From contig DAISIK010000006.1 in assembly GCA_036822055.1 (NCBI GenBank), forward strand, positions 55,566 to 119,565: a DNA stretch of 64,000 nt. Reading direction: 5' to 3'. Below are positions 33,928 through 41,978 of the stretch, piece by piece. Position 1 is the stretch's first letter, and every line of letters begins with the position of its first letter. The stretch is from DAISIK01 sp036822055 (GTDB taxonomy: Bacteria > Verrucomicrobiota > Verrucomicrobiia > Opitutales > Puniceicoccaceae). The notes beneath the pieces were generated by a model. The model did not search any database. It was given only the letters and a program-made list of their open reading frames with translations, and had not been told where the DNA came from. The position numbers and the translations under genes are program-made.

Positions 33928-36066
33928 ATGGCCGCTCCCAAACCACCCACAACCCTCGACCACCACCCCTCCCAATACCCCTTCTTCAATCGGGAAATTA
34001 GTTGGCTCAGCTTCAACCGCCGCGTCCTCGAACAGGCCCTCAATCCGGACTTCCCCCTTCTCGAACGACTCAAGTTTCTCGGTTTCGTCGCCTCTAATCT
34101 CGACGAATTTTACGAGATCCGGGTCGCTGGCCTTCTCCAACAGGTGGCCTCCGGAATCTCGACCCCCACCCCCGATGGGTTAACGCCTTCGACCCAACTC
34201 GAACGGGTCCTCGAACTCTCCAAAAAGCTCGTCCTCGATCAGTACCAAACCTGGCGCAAAGTCCTACAGCCCGCCCTCCGGGAAGAGGGGATCGTTTTTC
34301 ACTCCATCAACGAGGTTGACCCCGCCCAAATGCGCTGGCTCACCCGCTACTTTGAGCGAGAGGTATTTCCCGTTCTCACCCCGCTCGGTACCGACCCCTC
34401 CCACCCCTTTCCCTTTCTCGCCAACAAGTCCCTCAATCTTCTCGTCCTCCTCCAGAACCCCCTTCTCGAGGCAGAACCCCTCCTCGCCATCCTTCCGGTT
34501 CCCCGCATCCTCCCCCGTATCATTCGCATTGATACACCTCGAAAGCAGGGGACCTCCCTCGTCTTTCTCTCCGATCTGATTGGCCACTTCGCCGACCGCC
34601 TCTTCCCCGGTTATCAAATCCTCTCCACCCATCCCTTCCGGGTCACTCGCAACAGCGACCTCTACATCGACGAGGAAGAGGTCGAAAACCTCCTCCGCAC
34701 CATTCAGGAGCAGCTCTTAAAAGTAAAAAAAGGGGCCGCCGTGCGCCTCGAGATTTCCCACCAGGTCAGCCCTTCCGCCCTCTCCCGCCTGCTCCAGGCC
34801 ATTGATCTACCTCCCGAAAACGTTTTCCCCATCGAGGGGCCCCTCAACCTCCTCCGTTTGATGACGGCCTACGAGCTGATTGACCGCCCCGACCTCAAGT
34901 TCCCTCCCGACCCTCCCAGGCACGACCCAGCCTTCGCTGATCGATCTCAGATTTTTGCCCAGATCGCCGATCAGGACCGGCTCCTCCACCACCCCTTCAC
35001 CAGTTTCAAAGCTTTTGAGGATTTCATTACCGAGGCCTCCCGCGATCCAGCCGTCTTTGCCATTAAGCAGACCCTCTACCGAACCAGTGGCGACTCTCCC
35101 ATCATTGCCGCCCTTATCGAAGCCTCCCGCCTCGGCAAACAAGTCACCGCCCTCGTCGAACTGAAAGCCCGCTTCGACGAGGCCAATAACATCGCCTGGG
35201 CCAAGCAATTGGAAGAAGCCGGGGTCCACGTCGTCTACGGTCTGGTCGGCCTGAAAACCCATTGCAAATGCTGCCTCGTCGTCCGCCGGGAGGGAAAGAT
35301 CCTTCGCCGCTACGCCCACCTCGGCACCGGAAACTACAACTCGAAAACCGCCCGCCTTTACACCGACTTTTCCTTCTTTACCAGCCAGCCGGCCATCACC
35401 TCGGAGGTCGCCGCTCTGTTCAACACCCTCACCGGCTTCGCCTCCAGTCCCCAGTTCAAGACCCTCCTCGTTGCCCCCTTTAACCTCCAAGCCCGCTTCC
35501 TCGAGTTTATCCGTACGGAAACCCGGCACGCCCTCGCTGGCCACCCCGCCCACATCATTGTCAAGGTCAACAGCCTGATCGATCAGGAAACCATCCTCGC
35601 CCTCTATCAGGCATCTCAAGCCGGAGTAAAAGTTGACCTGATCATTCGCGGGATCTGCGGGCTGGTACCTGGAATCAAGGGATTCAGCGAAAACATCCGG
35701 GTTCGCAGCATCCTCGGCCGCTACCTCGAACACAGCCGGGTGTACTATTTTCTCAACCACGGACAAACCGCTCGCCTCTACCTCGGAAGCGCTGATTGGA
35801 TGCCCCGCAATTTCTTTCGACGCATCGAAGCCGTCGTGCCCATCGAACAGCCCCGCCAACGGGAGGAGATCCTCAGTACCCTCCAGCTCTACCTCCGCGA
35901 CAATAAATTCGCCAAACAGCTTCGCCCCAACGGCAGGTACACAAAGGTCCCGCGAGCCCGCCAAAAACCGGAAGTCTCCGTTCAGGATCTCCTCGCCCTG
36001 CAAAACGCCCCCGATTCCCAGGACGCCAACGCCCATCCACCGCGAACGGTCGGCGCAGCCTCCTAA
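33928..36066 (+). CDS. ppk: Polyphosphate kinase 1
   Basis: 712 residues from ATG 33928 (a GTG lies ten codons earlier). Reversibly polymerises the ATP gamma phosphate into polyphosphate. N-terminal FFNREISWLSFNRRVLEQA, the head domain, then two phospholipase-D-like domains: the catalytic-His motif is YAHLGTGNYN and the second half has NHGQTARLYLGSADWMPRNFFRRIE. Length is normal. Inner-membrane-associated in other bacteria. It fits the phosphate theme of the window (pst operon, PhoU, phosphate porin). It is 44 bp downstream of argF. Confidence 0.96.
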   Translation: MAAPKPPTTLDHHPSQYPFFNREISWLSFNRRVLEQALNPDFPLLERLKFLGFVASNLDEFYEIRVAGLLQQVASGISTPTPDGLTPSTQLERVLELSKKLVLDQYQTWRKVLQPALREEGIVFHSINEVDPAQMRWLTRYFEREVFPVLTPLGTDPSHPFPFLANKSLNLLVLLQNPLLEAEPLLAILPVPRILPRIIRIDTPRKQGTSLVFLSDLIGHFADRLFPGYQILSTHPFRVTRNSDLYIDEEEVENLLRTIQEQLLKVKKGAAVRLEISHQVSPSALSRLLQAIDLPPENVFPIEGPLNLLRLMTAYELIDRPDLKFPPDPPRHDPAFADRSQIFAQIADQDRLLHHPFTSFKAFEDFITEASRDPAVFAIKQTLYRTSGDSPIIAALIEASRLGKQVTALVELKARFDEANNIAWAKQLEEAGVHVVYGLVGLKTHCKCCLVVRREGKILRRYAHLGTGNYNSKTARLYTDFSFFTSQPAITSEVAALFNTLTGFASSPQFKTLLVAPFNLQARFLEFIRTETRHALAGHPAHIIVKVNSLIDQETILALYQASQAGVKVDLIIRGICGLVPGIKGFSENIRVRSILGRYLEHSRVYYFLNHGQTARLYLGSADWMPRNFFRRIEAVVPIEQPRQREEILSTLQLYLRDNKFAKQLRPNGRYTKVPRARQKPEVSVQDLLALQNAPDSQDANAHPPRTVGAAS

Positions 36067-36486
36067 GTCTTCCCGCCGACGGGAGAACCCCCTCAAACCA
36101 TGCAGCCTTTCCAGTTTATGAACATGCCGGGAACCCGATCCCGGGAGGCACCCCAACGGAATCGGACCAATATTTTTGCCTCCTGCGGGAATATCGGAAG
36201 GGGGTTATCAGTCCTCGGTTTAAGTGCCCTACCAAGGGACGTAACGATCAACCATGGATTTGAAAGAATGATCATTGCCGACTTTCCAGCCTCCCGAGCA
36301 TCACCACCACCCCGGAGGCTCCCAAACTCTTTTTCCTCGACGCCCGTTCAATGCCCAAAGCAAGTTCGGGGAGGGTCGCCCACCGGAGCCCCTGGGTCGC
36401 CGCTTCCCGGACTGACTGCCCACAGGAAAACGATCCGTTCAAGCCGTTGTCACCTGCCTAAGCTCTAAGCTTCCAAACGCAAGTTT
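36067..36486 (+). other. 420-bp gap without a recognised gene
   Basis: Only short frames without family resemblance. One perfect dyad, CCGGGA-ACCCGA-TCCCGG (36128-36145), has no T-run, so it is not an intrinsic terminator. I find no tRNA-like clover or known structured RNA core by eye. It may hold the ppk 3' UTR and the promoter of the DinB-like gene. Confidence 0.5.
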
Positions 36487-37029
36487 ATGAACCCATCCAT
36501 TCCGTTCCACCACCTCCGCGAAGCCACCGTCGAATCCCTCGAGCAAGGACTCACCCTGCTCCACGCGGTGGATGATCAGAATTACCAATCTCCCGCTCCC
36601 GCCGCCTTCAACGCCTCAATCGGCGCACACTACCGCCACATTATAGAGCACTTCGAGCCCCTCGTCCAGACCCTTGGCAAAGGCGTGATCGACTATGACG
36701 CCCGGCCGCGAGACCACCGTCTCGAAATCGATCGTACCCACGCAATCGAGAGAACCCTGGTTTTGATCGAATCTTTTCAAGCCCTCGATTCCCTCGCCCT
36801 CGCCGAACCCGTTCAAACCCGCTGCAAGATTTCCTACCGCAGCCCCGACTCACCTCTCATTCCCTCAACCCTCGGACGGGAGGCCGTGTACGCCATAGCC
36901 CATGCCGTTCACCACTTTGCCCTCATCGGGGTGATAGCCCATCTACTTCACATCTCCCTCCCCTCGAGCTTTGGCTTCGCCCCTTCAACCGTCCATCACC
37001 AGCAGGAGGCACTCGTCAACAACGGTTAA
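36487..37029 (+). CDS. DinB/YfiT-like putative metal-dependent protein
   Basis: 180 residues, four-helix bundle type. Three His positions expected for the DinB superfamily metal site are present: one in SIGAHYRHIIEHF (helix 2) and the pair in AHAVHHFAL (helix 4). Other members include bacillithiol or mycothiol S-transferases and stress-induced proteins of unknown substrate. ATG 36487 stands alone after the 420-bp gap. No partner gene indicates its thiol or substrate. Confidence 0.78.
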   Translation: MNPSIPFHHLREATVESLEQGLTLLHAVDDQNYQSPAPAAFNASIGAHYRHIIEHFEPLVQTLGKGVIDYDARPRDHRLEIDRTHAIERTLVLIESFQALDSLALAEPVQTRCKISYRSPDSPLIPSTLGREAVYAIAHAVHHFALIGVIAHLLHISLPSSFGFAPSTVHHQQEALVNNG

Positions 37030-37198
37030 ACCAGCTGTCTGCGATTTTTTTCCACCCCATCACCTCAAAGGGTTATCCGGTCCGTTTCCGGTCTCCAGCG
37101 AGGTTGGACTGATCTTTCAAGTCCGCAGACCAACCCATGGCCGATCTCCTTCGAAAATTGGCTTTCCACCCACCGCCTTGAAAAAAACCCTGATTCGC

Positions 37199-37216
37199 GT
37201 TATTTCTCGAAATAAC
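37199..37216. promoter_or_regulatory. Perfect palindrome upstream of Cys-rich protein/thioredoxin pair
   Basis: GTTATTTC and GAAATAAC form perfect 8-bp inverted arms separated by TC, ending 26 bp before the ATG of the small Cys-rich gene. A TTGAAA about 17 bp upstream (37178-37183) could be a -35 element, in which case the palindrome overlaps the -10. This is the geometry of a repressor operator. The regulator is unknown. Confidence 0.4.
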
Positions 37217-37242
37217 TGAGGCTCGCATCCGTCCTTAAATTC

Positions 37243-37425
37243 ATGAATCCGGGAACCATCGAAAATCGTACTTCGCAGCCACGAGCAGAAACCTGCGGTT
37301 CCGATGGGTGCTCCCGCGGTTGCAACAAGGGCGTTTGCCCGGGCACCCTGGTCCTCGCTGTAGTCGTCCTCATCTACGGTCTTTCAGCCGTTGGTAACTG
37401 GGTATGGAGCCTCCTCTCCACTTAA
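37243..37425 (+). CDS. Small Cys-rich single-pass membrane protein
   Basis: 60 residues. A polar N-terminus with five Cys in a compact cluster (CGSDGCSRGCNKGVC, about 18-32) is followed directly by one hydrophobic helix (about 34-58). No known family recognised. The Cys spacing could bind a metal or iron-sulfur centre or be a redox relay. It lies 18 bp before the thioredoxin gene, itself a membrane-anchored thiol protein, and downstream of a palindrome. There is no good Shine-Dalgarno, so existence is probable and not certain. Confidence 0.5.
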   Translation: MNPGTIENRTSQPRAETCGSDGCSRGCNKGVCPGTLVLAVVVLIYGLSAVGNWVWSLLST

Positions 37426-37443
37426 TTCCGAACCTTGCCAATA

Positions 37444-38055
37444 ATGACACGCTCAACTCCCTCCTTTTTGAAAAAACACGGTCTGGCTCTATTAATGGCC
37501 GGGGGCCTTGGAACCTACGTAGTAGTCTCCGGAACCACGGGCTCTTGCTCGATCTGCGCAGCGATCACCGAGGGGCTCGGGATCCCCTCGGTCGCGGCGA
37601 GTATCCAAAGTCTCGATACCCTGCCCTCTCCCTCAGATTCGGCCCACCCCCAGGCCCCCGCTTGGACCCTGCAGGATCTCGACGGTCAGAGCTTTTCAAG
37701 CAGCCAGCTTTCCGGAGACGTCGTCCTCCTCGATTTTTATGCCCATTGGTGTCCGCCCTGCCGCATGATGGTCCCGAGCCTTGTAGAACTACAGGATCAG
37801 TATCGGGATCAGGGTCTCACCATCGTCGGCGTTTCCCTCGACAACAAGGACTTGAACGCTGTTGCAGCTTTCAAAAAACAGCTTGGAGTAAATTACATCA
37901 GTTTGCTCGGTACAGCCGAGGTCAGTGAGGCCTTCGGAGGTATTCAAGCCTTTCCCACCACCATCCTTGTGGATCGTCAGGGTCGCCTCGTCAGCAAACA
38001 TGTGGGCTTCATCCCCAAAGAAGACCTGGAAACAAAGATCAAGTCCCTCCTTTGA
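37444..38055 (+). CDS. Membrane-anchored TlpA/ResA-type thioredoxin with extra CxxC
   Basis: 203 residues. An N-terminal hydrophobic anchor (about 12-30) is followed by a GSCSIC pair (C35, C38) and, after a linker, a thioredoxin fold with active site WCPPC (about 102-106), cis-Pro in AFPTTILVD and a C-terminal helix. It resembles periplasmic TlpA/ResA reductases. The first CxxC after the anchor resembles the conserved GxCxI segment of small membrane proteins and could relay electrons. Start is ATG 37444; the frame extends three codons to TTG. The tiny Cys-rich gene immediately upstream is likely co-transcribed. Confidence 0.82.
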   Translation: MTRSTPSFLKKHGLALLMAGGLGTYVVVSGTTGSCSICAAITEGLGIPSVAASIQSLDTLPSPSDSAHPQAPAWTLQDLDGQSFSSSQLSGDVVLLDFYAHWCPPCRMMVPSLVELQDQYRDQGLTIVGVSLDNKDLNAVAAFKKQLGVNYISLLGTAEVSEAFGGIQAFPTTILVDRQGRLVSKHVGFIPKEDLETKIKSLL

Positions 38056-38135
38056 TACCCGGCGCGGACTGCCCTCCGGTCCACAATAACATCCTTCACC
38101 CCCCCCAATCCTCCCGGCGCCCGGTTCTTCGCTGA

Positions 38136-39482
38136 TCAACTTGGGACGAGCGCTGGTTGCTCAGATTCTCTCCCCCTCAAACCTGCAAGAAAATCAGGCA
38201 GGCGGGCGGTCAGGTTTGATCCCAGTGTTGCCACCAGATTGTAAAGGCCGAAATAGGCTCGATTCAGGTAAATGGCATCCGGCGAACCCCTTGCCGAACT
38301 GATTTTCTTCAGTCGAGGATCGGTACTTGTCTTCTCGCCAAAGTCGCGAATCTCCTGGAGGTAACTTGGGTCGCCGAAATTGAATCTGTCCACCCGGAAA
38401 GGACGGGCTAGCAACTCAACGGATTCTCGATACATCTGCAGGAGCAGATCCCGCTCTTCCCTTCCATCTTCTTCGAGGACGAGCCCAAGCTCCCTCAGGC
38501 AGCTTTCGAGGAGGTCCATGTCTTCCTCAACCGCAGAATCAAGGAGCTTGAAGTACCGGCGATAAAAAGAATCTTCGATTGACTTAACACACCCAAAATC
38601 AAGCACCCAAAGGGTGTTCTCCCCATCCACCAGAAAGTTACCGGGGTGAGGATCAGCGTGAAACTCGCGCAGTTCGTGAATCTGGTGATGGAAAAAGTCC
38701 CACAGCGCCTGACCAACCGCGTCCCGCTCGAGTTGTCCGGCCTCCAGCGCAAAGAGATCGAGAGGCTTCCCCTCAACCCAGTCCATCACGAGAACCCGTT
38801 TGGACGAAAATTCCCGGTGGTAGGCGGGAAACTTCACCCCCCTCAAAACAGCACTTCGCTCCGACAAACGCTGAGATCTCTCAAGCTCCAGGCCGTAATC
38901 CGTTTCCTCGAGCAATCGCTCCCGAACCTCAGCAAAATAGGGCTCCATCTCACGCCCGGTAAGGTTAAACATCCGCTTGGCAAACGGTTTGAGCAATCGG
39001 ATGTCCGAGTCGAGGCTCTCCGCCACTCCCGGGTATTGGACCTTCACCGCGAAGTCCTGCCCCCCGCGACTGGCGCGGTGAACCTGCCCGATAGAGGCTC
39101 CACTAACTGCCTCCCTCGTGAACCGGTCAAATATTTCGTTTGGGGACTTACCAAACTCTTTCCTGAAAACTTGGGCAACCAAGGGGTATGAGAGGGGGGG
39201 TGCCTTATACTGAGCTTGCGAAAACTGATCAAAGTAGGCCCTCGGCAGCAGATTCTGATCGATACTGAGCATCTGAGCCACCTTGAGAGGACCTCCCTTC
39301 AGTTTGCTAAAGGCGTCATAAGTATCTTTCGCGTTGGCTGCGTGCAAACGTTCCCGGTCCCCCTCCCCTTTGAGGAGCTGGGAGCCCTTATACCGGGCGT
39401 AGTTTGCCCCCACCTTTACCCCAGTGACCGCAATGGCAGCCGCCCGGGCCACCTTGGACTTTGGAATGCTTCTCTGTGCCAT
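38136..39482 (-). CDS. ABC1/UbiB-family atypical kinase
   Basis: 448 residues. ABC1 (COQ8/UbiB/AarF) protein kinase-like fold. The KxGQ-type motif reads GGPLKVAQMLS, the nucleotide loop is ASIGQVHRA in place of the usual AAASIGQVH, then AVKVQYPGV (ATP Lys), EETDYGLELERSQ, FHADPHPGNFL (catalytic loop) and LDFGCVK (metal-binding DFG). Members support ubiquinone or other lipid metabolism, probably as ATPases. No C-terminal membrane helices like those of UbiB. The TetR-like gene upstream ends 9 bp before its start, so the two form a pair. Confidence 0.85.
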   Translation of the reverse strand: MAQRSIPKSKVARAAAIAVTGVKVGANYARYKGSQLLKGEGDRERLHAANAKDTYDAFSKLKGGPLKVAQMLSIDQNLLPRAYFDQFSQAQYKAPPLSYPLVAQVFRKEFGKSPNEIFDRFTREAVSGASIGQVHRASRGGQDFAVKVQYPGVAESLDSDIRLLKPFAKRMFNLTGREMEPYFAEVRERLLEETDYGLELERSQRLSERSAVLRGVKFPAYHREFSSKRVLVMDWVEGKPLDLFALEAGQLERDAVGQALWDFFHHQIHELREFHADPHPGNFLVDGENTLWVLDFGCVKSIEDSFYRRYFKLLDSAVEEDMDLLESCLRELGLVLEEDGREERDLLLQMYRESVELLARPFRVDRFNFGDPSYLQEIRDFGEKTSTDPRLKKISSARGSPDAIYLNRAYFGLYNLVATLGSNLTARLPDFLAGLRGRESEQPALVPS

Positions 39483-39491
39483 CCGTCTTCT

Positions 39492-40130
39492 CTACCGTTT
39501 CTTGGAATCGCCAAACAGGAAACGGACGAGGTCGAACCCGGAGTCGAGGAGGTTCCCCTCCAAGACCTCAAAGAGCGTCCTCACTGACTTCTCGACATAG
39601 GCATCCGTCCTTCCAAACCCATCCGAATCATCTCTCTGGAAATACTCGACGACACTTAGCAAGTGCGGAAAGAGGAGTTTGGACTTCCAATCGGAAGGAG
39701 CTAGCCTCGAGGTCACCTCCTCCACGGGAAGCACCAGGCTGAGTCGGTTGGCAAACTCGAAAAAAGAATCCCTCATCCGTTCGAAACGTCTGCAGTTCAA
39801 TGCGGTTGTTGTCCCGGGGAAACGCACTAAAACCCATGAGCGATGATCCCGCAGAATTTCCAAAAAAGAAAAAATGAGCGTCAAGTAACGCTCCTTAGCT
39901 GAAAAACTACCTGCCTCAGCATCAGCCTCCACCATACTGACCGCCTCATCGAGCCAGGTTTTCCAAAGAATGGCCTCGAGGGCCTCAAAGCTTGAAAAGC
40001 GGCTGTAGAAGAGGCGCTCCTCAATCTCGAGATGCTTGCAAAAGCTAAAAACTGAGACAGGATAACCCCCTTTCAGCAGAACCTCACCCTCAAACTCACG
40101 GAATATTTTTTCCCGGATTTCAACTTCCAT
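39492..40130 (-). CDS. TetR-fold protein paired with ABC1 kinase
   Basis: 212 residues from ATG 40130. The N-terminal 60 residues fit a TetR-type helix-turn-helix (GGYPVSVFSFCKHLEIEERLFYSRF is the turn and recognition region); the rest is an all-helical ligand or dimer domain. The HTH is poorly conserved against standard TetR proteins. It lies between phoU and the ABC1 kinase gene. Either it is an ordinary regulator of the kinase, or a TetR-fold lipid-binding partner like COQ9, which works with COQ8. The second reading is inference from genome context only. Confidence 0.65.
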   Translation of the reverse strand: MEVEIREKIFREFEGEVLLKGGYPVSVFSFCKHLEIEERLFYSRFSSFEALEAILWKTWLDEAVSMVEADAEAGSFSAKERYLTLIFSFLEILRDHRSWVLVRFPGTTTALNCRRFERMRDSFFEFANRLSLVLPVEEVTSRLAPSDWKSKLLFPHLLSVVEYFQRDDSDGFGRTDAYVEKSVRTLFEVLEGNLLDSGFDLVRFLFGDSKKR

Positions 40131-40242
40131 CCGGTGAAAATAACGCAACCATTCAAAGTTGCAAGTGGCACCCTCTCAGAGATCCGTACGGAGCCAAGTC
40201 GCCCGACCCTCCAAGCTCCAGCAAAACCGGACTCACCCAAGT

Positions 40243-40920
40243 TTAGGAGTGCTTGAGTCCGGAATGCCGGACCTCTTTTCCGCTCACCAGAAAGATTACT
40301 TCTTCAGAGATGTTTGTAGCGTGATCGGCAATCCGCTCAAGCGCTCGCGAAATGAAGATCAGATCCAAAAACCCACTGGCAAATTGAGGATCCAGCGAGA
40401 TGGCTGCCGTAAAACGCTCCAGGTTCTCCCGGTTGAGGGCATCAACCTTGCGGTCGCTCTTCACCACCTCCACGGCTTGATCGACATCGCTGTTCAAGAA
40501 GGCATCAATCGAACTGCGCAACATCGCTGCACAATGGTCTCCCATCACCAACAGCGCAGAAGGATCATACTTGGTCCGAAAAGATGGAGCTACTTCAAAG
40601 AGATGGAGCGTTCGCTTCGCAATGGTTGTCGCCTCGTCGCCAACCCTCTCCAGGTCGTGGGAGGTCTTGATCGTTACCGCTAGCAACCTCAGCTCCTTAG
40701 CCACCGGTTGCCGAAGTCCAAGGTAACGGGTCGAGTTGTGATCCAACTCAATTTCCAGATCATCAATTTCTTCGTCATTGGCTAGCACCTTTTCGGCGAG
40801 GTCCCGATCCCGATTCTCAAAAGCAAACATGGCCAGCCGAACATTCTCAAACGCTTTTTGAGACATCGCGATTAAACTCGACTCTATCTCAGCAAGTTCA
40901 TCATGGAAAAATCTCTTCAT
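40243..40920 (-). CDS. phoU: Phosphate-specific transport system accessory protein PhoU
   Basis: 225 residues, two three-helix bundles with the PhoU repeat signature. In each half a metal-binding E/D-x-x-x-D cluster is visible: ANDEEIDDLEIELD and SDRKVDALNRE, with HDLERVGDEATTIAK and RALERIADHATNISE as the paired helices. PhoU links the Pst transporter to the PhoR kinase and damps phosphate uptake. It is last in pstSCAB-phoU, 205 bp after pstB. Confidence 0.96.
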   Translation of the reverse strand: MKRFFHDELAEIESSLIAMSQKAFENVRLAMFAFENRDRDLAEKVLANDEEIDDLEIELDHNSTRYLGLRQPVAKELRLLAVTIKTSHDLERVGDEATTIAKRTLHLFEVAPSFRTKYDPSALLVMGDHCAAMLRSSIDAFLNSDVDQAVEVVKSDRKVDALNRENLERFTAAISLDPQFASGFLDLIFISRALERIADHATNISEEVIFLVSGKEVRHSGLKHS

Positions 40921-41125
40921 TGTTTAGCCGGAAACTCCTGCCGCTCCAAAACCTCCCTGGACTCAGAACAACCATCTTCTGAAACTACTCTAAAAAACGG
41001 GGTTGCCAATCGATAATTGGATAAAGGCTCCCCGGAATGGGAATAGAGAACATCGAGGCGTTCGGGCTTCTCACCTCTGCTCAAGCTCATGGAATTGCAT
41101 CCAAGAGCCAGGATCCCTCAGCACC

Positions 41126-41932
41126 TCAGCCGAATCGACCCGAGACATAGGCCTCGGTCTGCTCGTTCTTGGGATTCATGAAGATATTGTCAGTTTCGTT
41201 GTACTCGATCAGCTTCCCGAGATAGAAAAACGCCGTCCGATCCGAAACACGGGTAGCCTGCTGCATGTTGTGCGTCACAATCACAATCGTGTAGTCCTTT
41301 TTCAACTCGTGAATCAGCTCTTCAACCTTGGCTGTAGCAATCGGATCGAGAGCCGAGCAAGGCTCATCCATCAGCAACACTTCAGGTGAGTTGGCAATCG
41401 CCCGGGCGATACACAAGCGCTGCATCTGACCGCCGGAAAGACTCAAAGCGCTCTGGTGCAGGCGATCCTTGACCTCATCCCAAAGCGCAGCCCCTTTGAG
41501 ACTCCGCTCGACTGTCTCGTCGAGTAGCGTCTTTTTGGTGCGCCCAGCAATCCGAAGGCTGTAAACAATGTTCTCGTAGATCGACTTCGGGAATGGGTTG
41601 TACTTTTGGAATACCATTCCAATCCGCTTGCGCAAGGCAATGACCTCCAGACGAGGGTCGTAAATGCTCCGCTCGCCAACAATGATATCCCCTTCGTGAT
41701 GGATCCCATCGATCAGGTCATTCATCCGGTTGAGATTTCGCAGCAAGGTCGATTTACCACACCCGGATGGGCCAATAAAGGCCGTCACCTTACGTTTCTC
41801 AATGTCGAGCGAAATGTCGTGCAAGACTTTCGCCGGACCGTACCAAAAGCTGTAGTCGGAAATCTTGATATAGGGATTGTCGATCACCACATCGCTGACG
41901 GGCGTCTTAGGAGTTTCAGTTGATGATTCCAT
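41126..41932 (-). CDS. pstB: Phosphate ABC transporter ATP-binding protein
   Basis: 268 residues. Walker A GPSGCGKST, the PstB-specific NRMNDLIDG segment, Q-loop FQKYNPFPKSI, signature SLSGGQMQRL, Walker B VLLMDEPCSALDPIAT and the switch His in VTHNMQQA. All are typical of PstB, which powers high-affinity phosphate uptake. The N-terminal 18 or so residues before the ABC domain are polar and variable. No Shine-Dalgarno is visible. It is 46 bp downstream of pstA. Confidence 0.97.
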   Translation of the reverse strand: MESSTETPKTPVSDVVIDNPYIKISDYSFWYGPAKVLHDISLDIEKRKVTAFIGPSGCGKSTLLRNLNRMNDLIDGIHHEGDIIVGERSIYDPRLEVIALRKRIGMVFQKYNPFPKSIYENIVYSLRIAGRTKKTLLDETVERSLKGAALWDEVKDRLHQSALSLSGGQMQRLCIARAIANSPEVLLMDEPCSALDPIATAKVEELIHELKKDYTIVIVTHNMQQATRVSDRTAFFYLGKLIEYNETDNIFMNPKNEQTEAYVSGRFG

Positions 41933-41978
41933 AGTAGAAGTCTGGATTTTTGAGTTTGTTAAACGAATTTGGGCTGAA

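Noticed and set aside
36128..36145. GC-rich dyad after ppk considered as terminator
   Set aside because: No T-run follows on either strand.
34807..36156. 449-codon minus-strand frame
   Set aside because: Antisense to ppk, no recognisable domain.
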